From Flavobacterium subsaxonicum WB 4.1-42 = DSM 21790 (GTDB lineage: Bacteria > Bacteroidota > Bacteroidia > Flavobacteriales > Flavobacteriaceae), in the NCBI RefSeq assembly GCF_000422725.1, contig NZ_KE383909.1:605178-669177 (forward strand): 64,000 bases of DNA, in the 5' to 3' direction. The notes below the pieces were generated by a model. That model did not search any database and was not told where the DNA came from. It worked only from the letters and a program-made list of their open reading frames with translations. This document shows, in pieces, positions 1 through 9,016 of the stretch. The position numbers and the translations under genes are program-made. How positions within the stretch are numbered: position 1 is the stretch's first letter; each line of letters starts with the position of its first letter.

Positions 1-123
1 CTTGTTATGGAGCAAAGTGCTGCGCCTAAAGAGCTTAACGGCATGATGACCAATATAGAAAACAACGGTGCGCCATGGCAGTACAGCCAGATGGACAGGC
101 TTAACTGGAAAGAAGAATTATAA
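1..123 (+). CDS. C-terminal end of an upstream protein, probably the membrane Fe-S partner of the next CCG protein
   Basis: The window opens inside a reading frame that runs 40 codons and stops with TAA at 121-123. The tail is polar, ends in WKEEL and contains no recognisable motif. In Flavobacteria the gene before an HdrB/LutA-type CCG protein is often a membrane-anchored 4Fe-4S ferredoxin-like protein, so this is probably its C-terminus. That identity is inferred from gene order only. The next gene begins 28 nt downstream on the same strand, consistent with an operon. Confidence 0.6.
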   Translation, partial: LVMEQSAAPKELNGMMTNIENNGAPWQYSQMDRLNWKEEL

Positions 124-151
124 GAAGAATAAAGATTAAAGTTGTACAACG

Positions 152-604
152 ATGAAAAACGAGGATATCGACAAGAACCTTCAGCCAATTACAGAAAATG
201 GCGAACACTTAAGCCCTGTTTTGCCTCCGGGCATTAAAAACTACCTGATAGATATAGACGGTACAATTTGCGACGATATTCCGAATGAGGAACCCGAAAG
301 AATGGTTACTGCCGAAGTGTACCCTGATGCGTTAGAAACGCTGAATGGCTGGTATGACGAAGGGCACATTATATTTTTCTTTACCTCGCGTACAGAGGCA
401 CACCGCGAAGTTACAGAGGCGTGGCTTAAAGAGCACGGCTTTAAATACCACGGCATGCTAATGGGCAAACCGCGTGGGGGTAACTACCACTGGATAGATA
501 ACCACCTTGTTAAAGCCACACGCTACAGGGGCAGGTTTACAAACTTAATTGAAAAAGAGGTTACCATTCAGGTTTTTGATGATGGTAAGCACGACGAAGA
601 TTAA
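152..604 (+). CDS. HAD-superfamily phosphatase-like protein (150 aa)
   Basis: A small soluble HAD-fold protein. Motif I is DIDGT in the first third, where the first Asp would be the nucleophile. Motif II is the Ser/Thr of FFTSR, motif III the Lys of MGKPRGG, and motif IV the Asp of WIDNH. There is only a minimal cap, as in short class-C0 HAD proteins. Homologues in Flavobacteria often carry the label phosphoheptose isomerase, which the HAD motifs do not support. It lies 3 nt before the CCG Fe-S gene, so the two are probably co-transcribed. The substrate cannot be told from sequence. Confidence 0.85.
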   Translation: MKNEDIDKNLQPITENGEHLSPVLPPGIKNYLIDIDGTICDDIPNEEPERMVTAEVYPDALETLNGWYDEGHIIFFFTSRTEAHREVTEAWLKEHGFKYHGMLMGKPRGGNYHWIDNHLVKATRYRGRFTNLIEKEVTIQVFDDGKHDED

Positions 605-607
605 ATT

Positions 608-1402
608 ATGACTCAGGAAAATATTACAGTTCCTACAATGGCCGATATGATGGCTACAGGGCAGCAGCCGGAAGTTTTATTCTGGGTGGGCTGTTCGGGT
701 AGTTTTGATGACCGCGCTAAAAAAATAACCAAGGCATTTGTAAAGATATTACATAGTGCCAAGGTGCCTTTTGCCGTATTAGGAACAGAAGAAAGCTGCA
801 CCGGAGACCCCGCTAAAAGGGCCGGTAACGAGTTTTTGTTCCAAATGCAGGCTATGGCAAACATAGAGGTTTTAAATGCCTACGATGTAAAAAAAATAGT
901 AACGGCTTGCCCGCACTGTTTTAATACCATTAAAAACGAATATCCGGGGCTTGGCGGTACTTATGAAGTAGTGCACCATACCCAGTTTTTAAAATCGTTG
1001 CTGGATGATGGCAGGCTAACTGTTGAAGGTGGCCAGTTTAAAGGCAAAAAAATTACGTTTCACGATCCGTGTTATTTAGGTAGGGCAAACAATATTTATG
1101 AGGCGCCCCGCGATCTTATAGAAAAACTGGATGCCGAGCTGGTTGAAATGAAACGATCCCGCCGTAACGGCCTTTGCTGTGGTGCCGGTGGTGCCCAGAT
1201 GTTTAAAGAGCCGGAACCGGGAAATAAGGATGTAAATGTGGAGAGGACAGAAGATGCCCTTGAAACTCAGCCTGAAATTATTGCAGCGGGCTGCCCGTTT
1301 TGCAACACAATGCTTACTGATGGCGTTAAAGCTAAAAACAGGGAGCATGATATTAAAGTAATGGATGTGGCAGAATTAATTGCCAATGCAAAGGATTTAT
1401 AA
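608..1402 (+). CDS. (Fe-S)-binding CCG-domain protein, HdrB/LutA type
   Basis: Two cysteine-rich CCG domains are visible. The first has CSGSFDD near the N-terminus and TACPHC around residue 100. The second has DPCYLG, CCGAGG and AGCPFC. This arrangement matches heterodisulfide reductase subunit B and LutA/GlpC-type proteins, which bind non-cubane Fe-S clusters and pass electrons between a ferredoxin-like partner and a thiol or quinone. Length (264 aa) fits the family. No membrane segment or signal peptide is present, so it should be cytoplasmic. It sits between the HAD gene (3-nt gap) and a 160-aa conserved protein (11-nt gap). The partner is probably the truncated gene at the window start. 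The physiological electron donor and acceptor are unknown. Confidence 0.88.
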   Translation: MTQENITVPTMADMMATGQQPEVLFWVGCSGSFDDRAKKITKAFVKILHSAKVPFAVLGTEESCTGDPAKRAGNEFLFQMQAMANIEVLNAYDVKKIVTACPHCFNTIKNEYPGLGGTYEVVHHTQFLKSLLDDGRLTVEGGQFKGKKITFHDPCYLGRANNIYEAPRDLIEKLDAELVEMKRSRRNGLCCGAGGAQMFKEPEPGNKDVNVERTEDALETQPEIIAAGCPFCNTMLTDGVKAKNREHDIKVMDVAELIANAKDL

Positions 1403-1413
1403 GAAAGATAATT

Positions 1414-1896
1414 ATGTACGTTGAATTTGATACATTGCCCGAAGAATCCAGGATATGGATTTACCAGTCTAACAGGAAATTTTCTGACGAAGAAATTGCT
1501 GAGATAGAAACATCGCTTAAACAATTTCTTGAAAACTGGGCGGCACACGGCTCGGGTCTGGAGGCATCGTACCAGTTAAAATACAACAGGTTTATTGTAA
1601 TAGCTATTAACCAGGTAACGCAGGCTGCAACAGGCTGTTCTATAGATGCATCTGTGCAGTTTATACAATCGCTGGAAAGCAAGTATGGTGTAGACCTTTT
1701 AGATAAAATGAACGTTACCTTTAAGCAGGGCGAGCATATTACGCACAAGCCGTTAATAGAGTTTAAAAAGCTGGCTAAAGATAAATCGGTATCGGCTAAC
1801 ACCGTTGTGTTTAATAATCTCGTAAATACGGTAGGCGAGTACCAGGAATTTTGGGAAGTGCCTGCATCAGAGAGCTGGCATAGCCGATTTTTTTAA
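1414..1896 (+). CDS. conserved hypothetical protein of Flavobacteria (160 aa)
   Basis: A soluble 160-aa protein with no signal peptide or membrane segment and no Walker motifs. It starts MYVEFDTLP and ends HSRFF. Homologues next to the CCG gene are sometimes called ABC transporter ATPase, but nothing here supports ATPase activity. It is 11 nt downstream of the CCG Fe-S gene, so it probably belongs to the same operon. I do not recognise a defined domain, and the function is unknown. Confidence 0.8.
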   Translation: MYVEFDTLPEESRIWIYQSNRKFSDEEIAEIETSLKQFLENWAAHGSGLEASYQLKYNRFIVIAINQVTQAATGCSIDASVQFIQSLESKYGVDLLDKMNVTFKQGEHITHKPLIEFKKLAKDKSVSANTVVFNNLVNTVGEYQEFWEVPASESWHSRFF

Positions 1897-1981
1897 GCAT
1901 ATATCTTTAATAGAGAACAATTTAAAATCATCACTATGCAAAAGTAGTGATGATTTATTATTTAATAATACCGTAGGATTA

Positions 1982-4885
1982 ATGAGGCTTTTTGTCATCG
2001 TATTTTTATTCGCAATGCAGGCGGCATCGGCACAGCAGGCACTTGTTTTTGACGACTATAAGTCGCCCGCCGAAAAAAAATGGACGGATAGTGTTTACAA
2101 TTCCTTTTCGTTTGACGAAAGGGTGGGGCAGCTGTTTATGGTTGCAGCCTATTCTAACAAAGATGCATCGCACGTAAAAGGCATAGACAAACTTATTACC
2201 GATTATAAAATTGGTGGCCTTATATTTTTTCAGGGTGGCCCGGTTAGGCAGGCTAAGCTTACCAACCGCTATCAAAAAGAATCCAAATTACCTTTATTTG
2301 TAGGTATAGATGCAGAATGGGGCCTTAGCATGAGGCTGGATTCTACCTATCGTTACCCCTGGAATATGACACTTGGTGCGGTGCAGGATGTATCGCTTAT
2401 AGAAAAGCAGGGCTACCAGATGGCACAGCAGGCAAAGCGCATGGGCATCCATTTTAATTTTGCACCGGTAGTAGATATCAACACCAACCCTGATAATCCT
2501 ATAATTGGCAACCGCTCTTTTGGAGAAGATAAAAACAATGTAACCAACCGCGCTTCGGCATTGGTACAGGGCATACAAAACGGTGGCGTGTATGCAACGG
2601 GCAAGCACTTTCCGGGGCATGGCGATACCGCATCCGATTCGCATTATGCATTGCCCTATCTTCCGTACGATAAAAAAAGGCTCGAAGAAATAGAGCTGTA
2701 CCCGTATAAAAGGCTGTTTGACGAAGGCATGTCGAGCATTATGGTGGCGCACCTTAACGTGCCCGCCTTAGAGCCTACGCCTAATTTGCCAACATCGTTA
2801 TCCTACAATGTTGTTACCAACCTGGTTCAGAAAAAAATGGGCTTTAAAGGCCTTATTTTTACCGATGCCCTTAATATGAAGGGTGCCAGTGGCTACATGC
2901 AGCCCGGCGATATAGACCTTGAGGCGTTTCTTGCCGGTAACGATGTGCTGTTGTTTGCAGAGAACGTTCCGTTAGCGATTGAAAAATTCCGTCAGGCATA
3001 CACTGATACCGTACTTAGCGAAGAAAGGCTGCAATATTCGGTTAAAAAAATACTGGCCTATAAATACAGGATAGGGCTTAACAAATATAAACCTGTAGAT
3101 TTAACCAATCTGTATTCAGAACTTAACGGCAGCCAGTACGATGATCTTAACTACCAATTGTACGAAAATGCAGTTACCGTTTTAAAGAATGATGAAGAGG
3201 CCGTGCCGGTTGCTCAACTTGAAAACGAAAACATAGCCTATGTAAAAATGGGCGATGATGATGGGGCCGGTTTCCTGGAATCGCTTCAAAAATATACGCG
3301 GATAGACGAGGTTAAAGAAGATACCCTTAAAGTACTTACCCAAAAGCTTAAAGACTACACCACGGTTATTGTGGGCTATCATAAAGCCGACGGCGCCTGG
3401 AAAAAACACGATTTTAGCACTAAAGAACTGGAGTGGCTGGATACTATTGCCAAGAACAAAAAGGTAATACTTACTGTTTTTGCCAAGCCGTACGTATTAT
3501 CTAAAATAAAGAATTACAAAAATATAGAGAGCGTTGTTTTGGCTTATCAAAACAATACCATTGCCCAGACCGTTGCTGCCGAGATTATTTTTGGGGCGTT
3601 AGGCTCAAAGGGTAAATCGCCGGTTTCTATAGGTACGGCCTTTAGGGTTAACGATGGCATTTTTACTAAGAAGATCGACAGGCTGGGCTTTACCACGCCC
3701 GAAAATGTGGGGCTGAGTTCGGCTAAGTTAAGTAAGATCGACCTGATTGCCCAACGTGCCATTAGCGAAAAAATGACACCCGGCCTGCAGGTACTTGTTG
3801 CCCGACACGGTAAGGTAATTTACCAAAAGTCGTTTGGCTACCATACGTATGATAATGATGTTAAAGTTAAAGATACTGACATTTATGATGTGGCATCGTT
3901 AACCAAAATGCTGTCTACATTGCCAAATATTATGCAGCTGTACGATAAAGGCCAGCTAAAGCTTGACGAGAAACTGGGCGACATGCTGCCTGTTTTTGCC
4001 AAGACCGATAAAAAAAATATTGTGCTTAAAGACATGCTTTTGCACCAGGCACGTTTTCAGCCATGGTTGCCGTTCTACCAGCAAACACTGGATAGCTTAA
4101 AGCATCCGGATTCGTTGTATTACAGAAAAATGTACAGTCCGGAATATCCGCACCAGGTAGCAGATAACCTTTTCCTTAGAGAAGATTATCCTACCATAAT
4201 GATCGAAAAAATTGCAGAGAGCAAACTGCTTCCTAAAAAAGAATATAAGTACAGCGATTTCTCTTTCATACTGTTGAAAGAATATCTTGAAGGCAAAACC
4301 AAAAAAACATTGGATGTATTAAGCGACCAGGCTTTTTACAAACCGCTTGGTGCCTCTAACACTACATACAATCCGCTACGCAAGTTTGATATGAGCGTTA
4401 TACCGCCAACAGAGGTAGATAATTATTTCCGTTACCAGGTAATACAGGGCTACGTGCACGATATGGCTGCGGCCATGCAGGATGGGGTTGCCGGCCATGC
4501 GGGCTTGTTCTCTAATGCTATGGATGTTGCCAAGATAATGCAAATGTACCTGCAAAAAGGCAGCTATGGCGGTAAGCAGTATTTTTCTGCCAAAACATTT
4601 GATACTTTTAATACCTGCTACGATTGTAAAGAAGGCAACAGGCGCGGTTTAGGTTTTGATAAGCCACAGATTGAAAAATCGGGGCCAACCTGCGGATGCG
4701 TTTCTAAATCGAGCTTTGGGCATACCGGCTTTACCGGCACTATGGCCTGGGCCGACCCGGAAACAGGAATCGTATACGTGTTTCTTTCTAACCGTACCTA
4801 CCCGGAAGCAGCAGAGAATAGGCTGTCTCAAAATAATATTAGGGAAGATATACAAAAAGCAATACAGGACGCGATTATAGAATAA
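1982..4885 (+). CDS. exported GH3 beta-N-acetylglucosaminidase (NagZ-like) fused to a serine hydrolase/beta-lactamase-like domain
   Basis: A 967-aa protein with a signal peptide (cleavage after ASAQ, about residue 18). Residues about 40-390 are a GH3 catalytic domain with the NagZ signature: K208-H209 in KHFPGHG, the acid/base dyad D219/H221 in DSH, and the nucleophile D295 in FTDALNMKG. A GH3 C-terminal-like domain follows. From about residue 600 there is a class-C beta-lactamase-like serine hydrolase with SLTK (S639, K642). The pair suggests periplasmic peptidoglycan turnover: GlcNAc release plus a penicillin-binding-protein-like peptidase or esterase activity. This fusion is known in Bacteroidota. 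An inverted repeat follows the stop codon. Confidence 0.9.
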   Translation: MRLFVIVFLFAMQAASAQQALVFDDYKSPAEKKWTDSVYNSFSFDERVGQLFMVAAYSNKDASHVKGIDKLITDYKIGGLIFFQGGPVRQAKLTNRYQKESKLPLFVGIDAEWGLSMRLDSTYRYPWNMTLGAVQDVSLIEKQGYQMAQQAKRMGIHFNFAPVVDINTNPDNPIIGNRSFGEDKNNVTNRASALVQGIQNGGVYATGKHFPGHGDTASDSHYALPYLPYDKKRLEEIELYPYKRLFDEGMSSIMVAHLNVPALEPTPNLPTSLSYNVVTNLVQKKMGFKGLIFTDALNMKGASGYMQPGDIDLEAFLAGNDVLLFAENVPLAIEKFRQAYTDTVLSEERLQYSVKKILAYKYRIGLNKYKPVDLTNLYSELNGSQYDDLNYQLYENAVTVLKNDEEAVPVAQLENENIAYVKMGDDDGAGFLESLQKYTRIDEVKEDTLKVLTQKLKDYTTVIVGYHKADGAWKKHDFSTKELEWLDTIAKNKKVILTVFAKPYVLSKIKNYKNIESVVLAYQNNTIAQTVAAEIIFGALGSKGKSPVSIGTAFRVNDGIFTKKIDRLGFTTPENVGLSSAKLSKIDLIAQRAISEKMTPGLQVLVARHGKVIYQKSFGYHTYDNDVKVKDTDIYDVASLTKMLSTLPNIMQLYDKGQLKLDEKLGDMLPVFAKTDKKNIVLKDMLLHQARFQPWLPFYQQTLDSLKHPDSLYYRKMYSPEYPHQVADNLFLREDYPTIMIEKIAESKLLPKKEYKYSDFSFILLKEYLEGKTKKTLDVLSDQAFYKPLGASNTTYNPLRKFDMSVIPPTEVDNYFRYQVIQGYVHDMAAAMQDGVAGHAGLFSNAMDVAKIMQMYLQKGSYGGKQYFSAKTFDTFNTCYDCKEGNRRGLGFDKPQIEKSGPTCGCVSKSSFGHTGFTGTMAWADPETGIVYVFLSNRTYPEAAENRLSQNNIREDIQKAIQDAIIE

Positions 4886-4887
4886 TT

Positions 4888-4963
4888 GTTGTTAGTTAAT
4901 GGTTGTCAGTTGTCTGGACCGACTCTGAGTTAGACCAACAACCGACAACCATCAATCAACAAC
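4888..4963. repeat. imperfect inverted repeat between genes, likely transcript end or REP-like element
   Basis: Arms at 4888-4913 and 4938-4963 are reverse complements at 22 of 26 positions, around a 24-nt loop. The arms are built of repeated GTTGT/GGTTGTC units. It fills the gap between the GH3 fusion gene and the DUF1801 gene, both on the plus strand. A long T tail is absent, so it may act as an mRNA 3-prime end structure rather than a simple intrinsic terminator. Confidence 0.65.
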
Positions 4964-4972
4964 TATAAAAAA

Positions 4973-5431
4973 ATGCAAAGTACCGCAGCTACACCACAGG
5001 AGTATTTAGCGTCTCTGCCGGAAGACAGGAAAGCCGCTATGCAAAAACTTAGGGATACAATTGTTGCCCATCTGCCGGAAGGCTTTAAAGAGGGCATGGG
5101 TTACGGAATGTTATGCTGGGCGGTGCCGCATTCGGTATATCCTGCAGGCTACCATTGCGACCCTAAAACACCACTGCCATTTTTAAGCATTGCATCGCAA
5201 AAGAATTTTATAGCGCTTTACCACATGGGCCTGTATGCTGATAAGGCTATAAACGACTGGTTTGTTGCCGAATATCCTAAACATGTAAAAAATAAACTGG
5301 ATATGGGTAAAGGCTGCGTTCGGTTTAAAAATGTGTCGCTAATTCCGTATGAGCTTATTGGCCAGCTGGTAGCTAAAATGACCATGCAGGAATGGATAGA
5401 ACGCTACGAATCTACACTTAAGAAGGGCTGA
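4973..5431 (+). CDS. DUF1801 domain-containing protein
   Basis: A 152-aa soluble protein with the DUF1801 pattern: an N-terminal helix (PEDRKAAMQKLRD), then GMLCWAVP, FLSIASQKNF and GKGCVRFKN, and a C-terminal helix. Proteins of this family have a small YdhG-like fold, and their biochemical role is not established. It follows the GH3 fusion gene by 87 nt and is followed by its own terminator hairpin, so it is probably a single-gene unit. Confidence 0.85.
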   Translation: MQSTAATPQEYLASLPEDRKAAMQKLRDTIVAHLPEGFKEGMGYGMLCWAVPHSVYPAGYHCDPKTPLPFLSIASQKNFIALYHMGLYADKAINDWFVAEYPKHVKNKLDMGKGCVRFKNVSLIPYELIGQLVAKMTMQEWIERYESTLKKG

Positions 5432-5466
5432 TTTTTGGAAGGCAATTTTTACGTTAATTATACTAT

Positions 5467-5491
5467 AAAAACGGTTTAGGCCGTTTTTTTT
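5467..5491 (+). terminator. intrinsic terminator after the DUF1801 gene
   Basis: An 8-bp stem AAAAACGG/CCGTTTTT with a 6-nt loop, ending in a run of T. It lies 36 nt after the DUF1801 stop and before bshA. Confidence 0.8.
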
Positions 5492-5525
5492 AGTTAATTT
5501 CGTTACTTATTTTGAATACTTTTTT

Positions 5526-6659
5526 ATGAAAATCGCAATAGTATGTTACCCCACCTTTGGCGGAAGCGGTGTTGTGGCTACCGAATTGGGCCTTGAACTT
5601 GCCCGCAGGGGTCACGAAATACACTTTATTACTTACAGGCAGCCCGTGCGCCTTGCCTTGTTAAACCCCAACTTACATTATCACGAAGTACACGTACCGG
5701 AATATCCTCTGTTTCATTACCAGCCGTACGAGCTTGCTTTATCGAGCAAACTGGTAGATATGGTTAAACTCTACGGCATAGAACTACTGCACGTGCATTA
5801 TGCCATACCACACGCGTATGCGGGCTATATGGCCAAGAAAATGCTTAAAGAGCAGGGTATAAAAATACCTATGGTTACTACGCTTCACGGTACAGATATC
5901 ACCCTTGTGGGCAACCACCCGTTCTATAAGCCGGCGGTTAGTTTCAGTATTAACCACTCTGATGTGGTTACATCGGTATCACAGGACCTTAAAGACGAAA
6001 CCTACAGGCTTTTTGATATTAAGAGGGAAATTTATGTTATTCCGAATTTTATTGAGGTAAACCAGGAGAAATCGGCCAACGTGCCGTGCAAACGTGCTAT
6101 GATGGCCCCCGGTGGCGAAAAAATTGTTACGCACATTAGTAACTTCAGGGAAGTTAAACGTATTCCAGACGTGGTTAAAATATTTAACGAGATCCAGAAA
6201 TCGATACCTGCACGCTTAATGTTGGTGGGCGACGGACCCGAGCGCGAACCTGCCGAAAAACTGGTAGAACAGCTTGGGCTGACCGATAAAGTGGTATTTT
6301 TTGGAAACAGCAACGAGATTAACGAGATACTTTGTTTTTCAGATCTTTTCCTGTTACCGTCGCAAACCGAAAGCTTTGGCCTTGCTGCCTTAGAAGCTAT
6401 GGCGGTGGGTGTACCGGTAATATCGTCTAACAGCGGCGGTTTGCCCGAAGTTAACCGCGATGGTTACTCCGGCTATCTGAGCGATGTTGGCGATGTGATG
6501 GGGATGGCAGAAAAGGCCATATCTATTTTATCTAACGAAGCTAAGCTTGCCCAATTTAAAGCCAATGCCTTGGAAGTGGCTAAAGAATTTGATATTCAAC
6601 GAATAATGCCTATGTACGAACAAATATACCGCAGGGCGCTAAAACAACAATTTGTATGA
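5526..6659 (+). CDS. bshA: N-acetyl-alpha-D-glucosaminyl L-malate synthase BshA
   Basis: A GT4-family glycosyltransferase that makes GlcNAc-malate from UDP-GlcNAc and L-malate, the first step of bacillithiol synthesis. Near the N-terminus are CYPTFGGSGVVATELG and HFITYRQP, in the middle HVHYAIPHA and TLHGTDIT. The C-terminal Rossmann domain has HISNFREVKR, VGDGPER and the nucleotide-sugar motif TESFGLAALEAMAVG. Length (377 aa) matches BshA. Bacillithiol is the usual low-molecular-weight thiol in this phylum. The stop overlaps the start of a small lipoprotein gene by 4 nt (ATGA), suggesting translational coupling. bshB and bshC are not in the window. Confidence 0.93.
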   Translation: MKIAIVCYPTFGGSGVVATELGLELARRGHEIHFITYRQPVRLALLNPNLHYHEVHVPEYPLFHYQPYELALSSKLVDMVKLYGIELLHVHYAIPHAYAGYMAKKMLKEQGIKIPMVTTLHGTDITLVGNHPFYKPAVSFSINHSDVVTSVSQDLKDETYRLFDIKREIYVIPNFIEVNQEKSANVPCKRAMMAPGGEKIVTHISNFREVKRIPDVVKIFNEIQKSIPARLMLVGDGPEREPAEKLVEQLGLTDKVVFFGNSNEINEILCFSDLFLLPSQTESFGLAALEAMAVGVPVISSNSGGLPEVNRDGYSGYLSDVGDVMGMAEKAISILSNEAKLAQFKANALEVAKEFDIQRIMPMYEQIYRRALKQQFV

Positions 6660-7090
6660 AAAAATTATTTACTCTAATAGTTGCTTTTGTAGTAGTTACA
6701 TCGTGCAAAACCACACAATCTGTACCAGAGGTGGGTACCTTCGAAATTTTAAAACAGGAGAGCCATAGCAGCAGGGAAAAGGCGTCTAACGAAGTGATTA
6801 AATCTCAGGAAAAATTAGTAGCTTTGTATAAAGAGTTGGAAATGACCGATGTGCCCACTGTAGACTTTACTAAAAATAGCGTAGTGGCTATATTTATGGG
6901 ACAGAAAAGCACGGGTGGATATAGTACAGCAGTAGATAAAGTAATGCTAAACAACGATACCGCTTTTGTAGAAATAGTAGAAACAAAGCCACAGGATATG
7001 GCTACTATGATGCTAACACAGCCGTATTGCATAGCCCTGATACCTAAAACCAGTAAGGTGGAGTTTACCAAAAACGCTAAACCGGAATAA
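6656..7090 (+). CDS. PrcB-like lipoprotein
   Basis: A 144-aa lipoprotein with a lipobox ending at C17 (VVVTSC). The middle contains FMGQKSTGGYS, typical of the PrcB C-terminal family, which is named for a protease-complex subunit of Treponema. The partner protease is not visible here. It overlaps the bshA stop by 4 nt, so both come from one mRNA, although a functional link to bacillithiol is not obvious. The transcript ends in the bidirectional hairpin at 7129-7157. Confidence 0.75.
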   Translation: MKKLFTLIVAFVVVTSCKTTQSVPEVGTFEILKQESHSSREKASNEVIKSQEKLVALYKELEMTDVPTVDFTKNSVVAIFMGQKSTGGYSTAVDKVMLNNDTAFVEIVETKPQDMATMMLTQPYCIALIPKTSKVEFTKNAKPE

Positions 7091-7128
7091 GGTATATTCC
7101 TAAAATATATCGATTGTCAATAAATTAG

Positions 7129-7157
7129 AAAAGCTTGCTGTTATTCAGCAAGCTTTT
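7129..7157. terminator. bidirectional terminator between convergent genes
   Basis: A perfect 12-bp stem AAAAGCTTGCTG/CAGCAAGCTTTT with a 5-nt loop. The A-rich and T-rich ends allow it to work in both directions. It overlaps the last codons of the minus-strand gene that ends at 7141. Confidence 0.85.
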
Positions 7158-7500
7158 CCAGTTTTGCATACCACTCGTTATTGGTGTCAAGGTCTCCATC
7201 ACGTAAGTATATAAAAGCCTTTTCGTTCAGGTTTTCGAAGTCTTGAGCAGTAAAGTTTTTAAATTGTTCCTGTTTTTTTAACCCACCTTTAAAATAGGTA
7301 AAAGTCATTAACCCATCGGTACTTATTTTGATTGTGGTGGGTATGTTCCCAAAATTCATCCAAATGGTAAAAGATGAATTATCATTAGCATATTCGTAAT
7401 GAAAGTCAATGCCTTCTGTATCGCAGCGTGCGGCAAGCCCGTCTTTATAAGCATCAAATTCTTTATTTGTAATAAGGCTGGTTAGAGTTTGTGTATCCAT
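7141..7500 (-). CDS. hypothetical protein (119 aa)
   Basis: A small soluble protein starting MDTQTLTSLITNK, without signal peptide or membrane helices. The composition is that of a normal folded protein, and the frame is clean from ATG to a stop inside the shared terminator. I recognise no domain. It is 4 nt downstream of the endonuclease/exonuclease/phosphatase gene, so it is likely the last gene of that minus-strand unit. Confidence 0.65.
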   Translation of the reverse strand: MDTQTLTSLITNKEFDAYKDGLAARCDTEGIDFHYEYANDNSSFTIWMNFGNIPTTIKISTDGLMTFTYFKGGLKKQEQFKNFTAQDFENLNEKAFIYLRDGDLDTNNEWYAKLEKLAE

Positions 7501-7504
7501 GTGT

Positions 7505-8341
7505 TTATTTTATTATAGAAAGTTCTGCATATACCGGTAAATGATCTGACGGGTATTTGCAATTTTTAGAGTCGCTTAAAACAGCATATTTATTTACAGT
7601 AATTTTATTTTTAGCGGTAAAAATGTAATCTATACGGGTGGTAACCGGTTTGTTAAACTCGAAATTGTTAAATGTACCATCGGGTCCAAAAACCTGTTTG
7701 GCAACTGTTTTACTATCGTTTACTGCCGATGCTATGAGCTTTATGCTCTCGCTTATATCTTCCAGGTTAAAGTCTCCTGTAAGTACAAAAGGCAGGTTTT
7801 GGGTATTAAGTTCCTTTATTTTTTTAAGAATAAGTTTCGCGCTTTCTACACGTGCTACATCTCCAACATGGTCAAAATGGGTATTAAATACCCATAGGCG
7901 CTGTTTGGTTTTTATATCTTCAAACAAGCCATAACTGCATACCCTGTTGTAGGCGGCATCCCAACCCAAAGAAGGTTTATCCGGTGTTTGCGATAGCCAG
8001 AAGGTTGACTGTTGCACTACCTTGTATTTCTTGCTGTTGTAAAATATTGCAGAATGCTCGCCTTTGTTTTTACCATCGTCTCGACCTACGCCTATAAAAT
8101 TATAATTTACAAAAGTGCTGTCCAGGTAGTGCACCTGTTGTGGCAATGCTTCCTGCACACCCATAAAATCGGGCTCATAAAACAGCACCTGCTGCGCTAA
8201 CCATGCCTTACGGTTATTCCATTGGTTATCGCCATCGGTCGTTGTTTCTAACCTAAGGTTATAGGTTATAACTTTAATGTTTTGTGCCATTGTTAGCGTT
8301 GTTGCCAAAAGGCTAAAAGCTATAGTAAGTATTTTTTTCAT
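7505..8341 (-). CDS. secreted endonuclease/exonuclease/phosphatase (EEP) family hydrolase
   Basis: A 278-aa protein with a signal peptide (cleavage near TMAQ, residue 20). It has EEP-fold motifs in order: VQEAL (Mg-binding Glu), NTHFDH, LTGDFN and the terminal SDHLPV (catalytic Asp-His). The family includes DNase I-like nucleases, sphingomyelinases and inositol-phosphate phosphatases. Short exported forms in Bacteroidota are uncharacterised for substrate. It begins immediately after the ABC ATPase gene ends and is followed by a small hypothetical protein, so it probably shares their transcript. Confidence 0.88.
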   Translation of the reverse strand: MKKILTIAFSLLATTLTMAQNIKVITYNLRLETTTDGDNQWNNRKAWLAQQVLFYEPDFMGVQEALPQQVHYLDSTFVNYNFIGVGRDDGKNKGEHSAIFYNSKKYKVVQQSTFWLSQTPDKPSLGWDAAYNRVCSYGLFEDIKTKQRLWVFNTHFDHVGDVARVESAKLILKKIKELNTQNLPFVLTGDFNLEDISESIKLIASAVNDSKTVAKQVFGPDGTFNNFEFNKPVTTRIDYIFTAKNKITVNKYAVLSDSKNCKYPSDHLPVYAELSIIK

Positions 8342-9016
8342 TTATAATACAGTTTTGGCGGCAGGCAGGTAGCCCAGTGCTGCAAGTTCGTTTTGGTTAG
8401 TAATGGTAACCATGCGCCCGTTTTTTACCAATAGGTTTTTGTTGCTTATAGAAAGCACATCCTTATAATAATGGTCGGTTACAATAATACCCTTAGTTGC
8501 CGATAGCTGCGTTAAAAACTCCCTGATCTTTTCTTTATAAAGCGGCTCAACCATAGAAAAAGGTTCGTCGAGCATCAGGAACGGATGGCTTAAATTGCCA
8601 ACCAACAGCAACTCAAGATAGCGCAGTTCTCCCATAGAAAGTTTGCCCACCTGCGTTGCAGCCATTTTCGATATTCCCGGCGCATAAAATATCTTGTCCT
8701 GTAAATCGCCTTTGTAGTAAAGCGGAATAACATCCCTGACTTTTAATCCTTTTGGTAAAAAAGGGTCCTGCGGCAGGTAACTTATGGTTTGTTGCGGAAT
8801 TACGTCTTTAACCGCTATAGGCTTACCGTTAAATTCCATACGTATAGTATCGGCTTTAATGGTGCCAAAAAGTATTTTAAGCAGTGTAGACTTACCACAG
8901 CCATTGCTGCCAAATATTCCTAAAACATCGCCAGTGCTGCATTCTAAAGCAATATAATCCAACACACGCTTACTTGCAAACGTTTTGCTAAGCTCTGTAA
9001 CTTTTAGCGTATTCAT
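8342..9016 (-). CDS. ABC transporter ATP-binding protein
   Basis: A 224-aa single-domain ATPase. Walker A is GSNGCGKST, the signature is LSMGE, Walker B is LMLDEP, and the switch His is in VTDHYYK. The Q-loop is around YLPQDP. It overlaps the preceding 90-aa membrane protein by 4 nt, implying translational coupling and a possible complex. No conventional permease or substrate-binding protein is nearby, so transport direction and substrate are unknown. Confidence 0.88.
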   Translation of the reverse strand: MNTLKVTELSKTFASKRVLDYIALECSTGDVLGIFGSNGCGKSTLLKILFGTIKADTIRMEFNGKPIAVKDVIPQQTISYLPQDPFLPKGLKVRDVIPLYYKGDLQDKIFYAPGISKMAATQVGKLSMGELRYLELLLVGNLSHPFLMLDEPFSMVEPLYKEKIREFLTQLSATKGIIVTDHYYKDVLSISNKNLLVKNGRMVTITNQNELAALGYLPAAKTVL

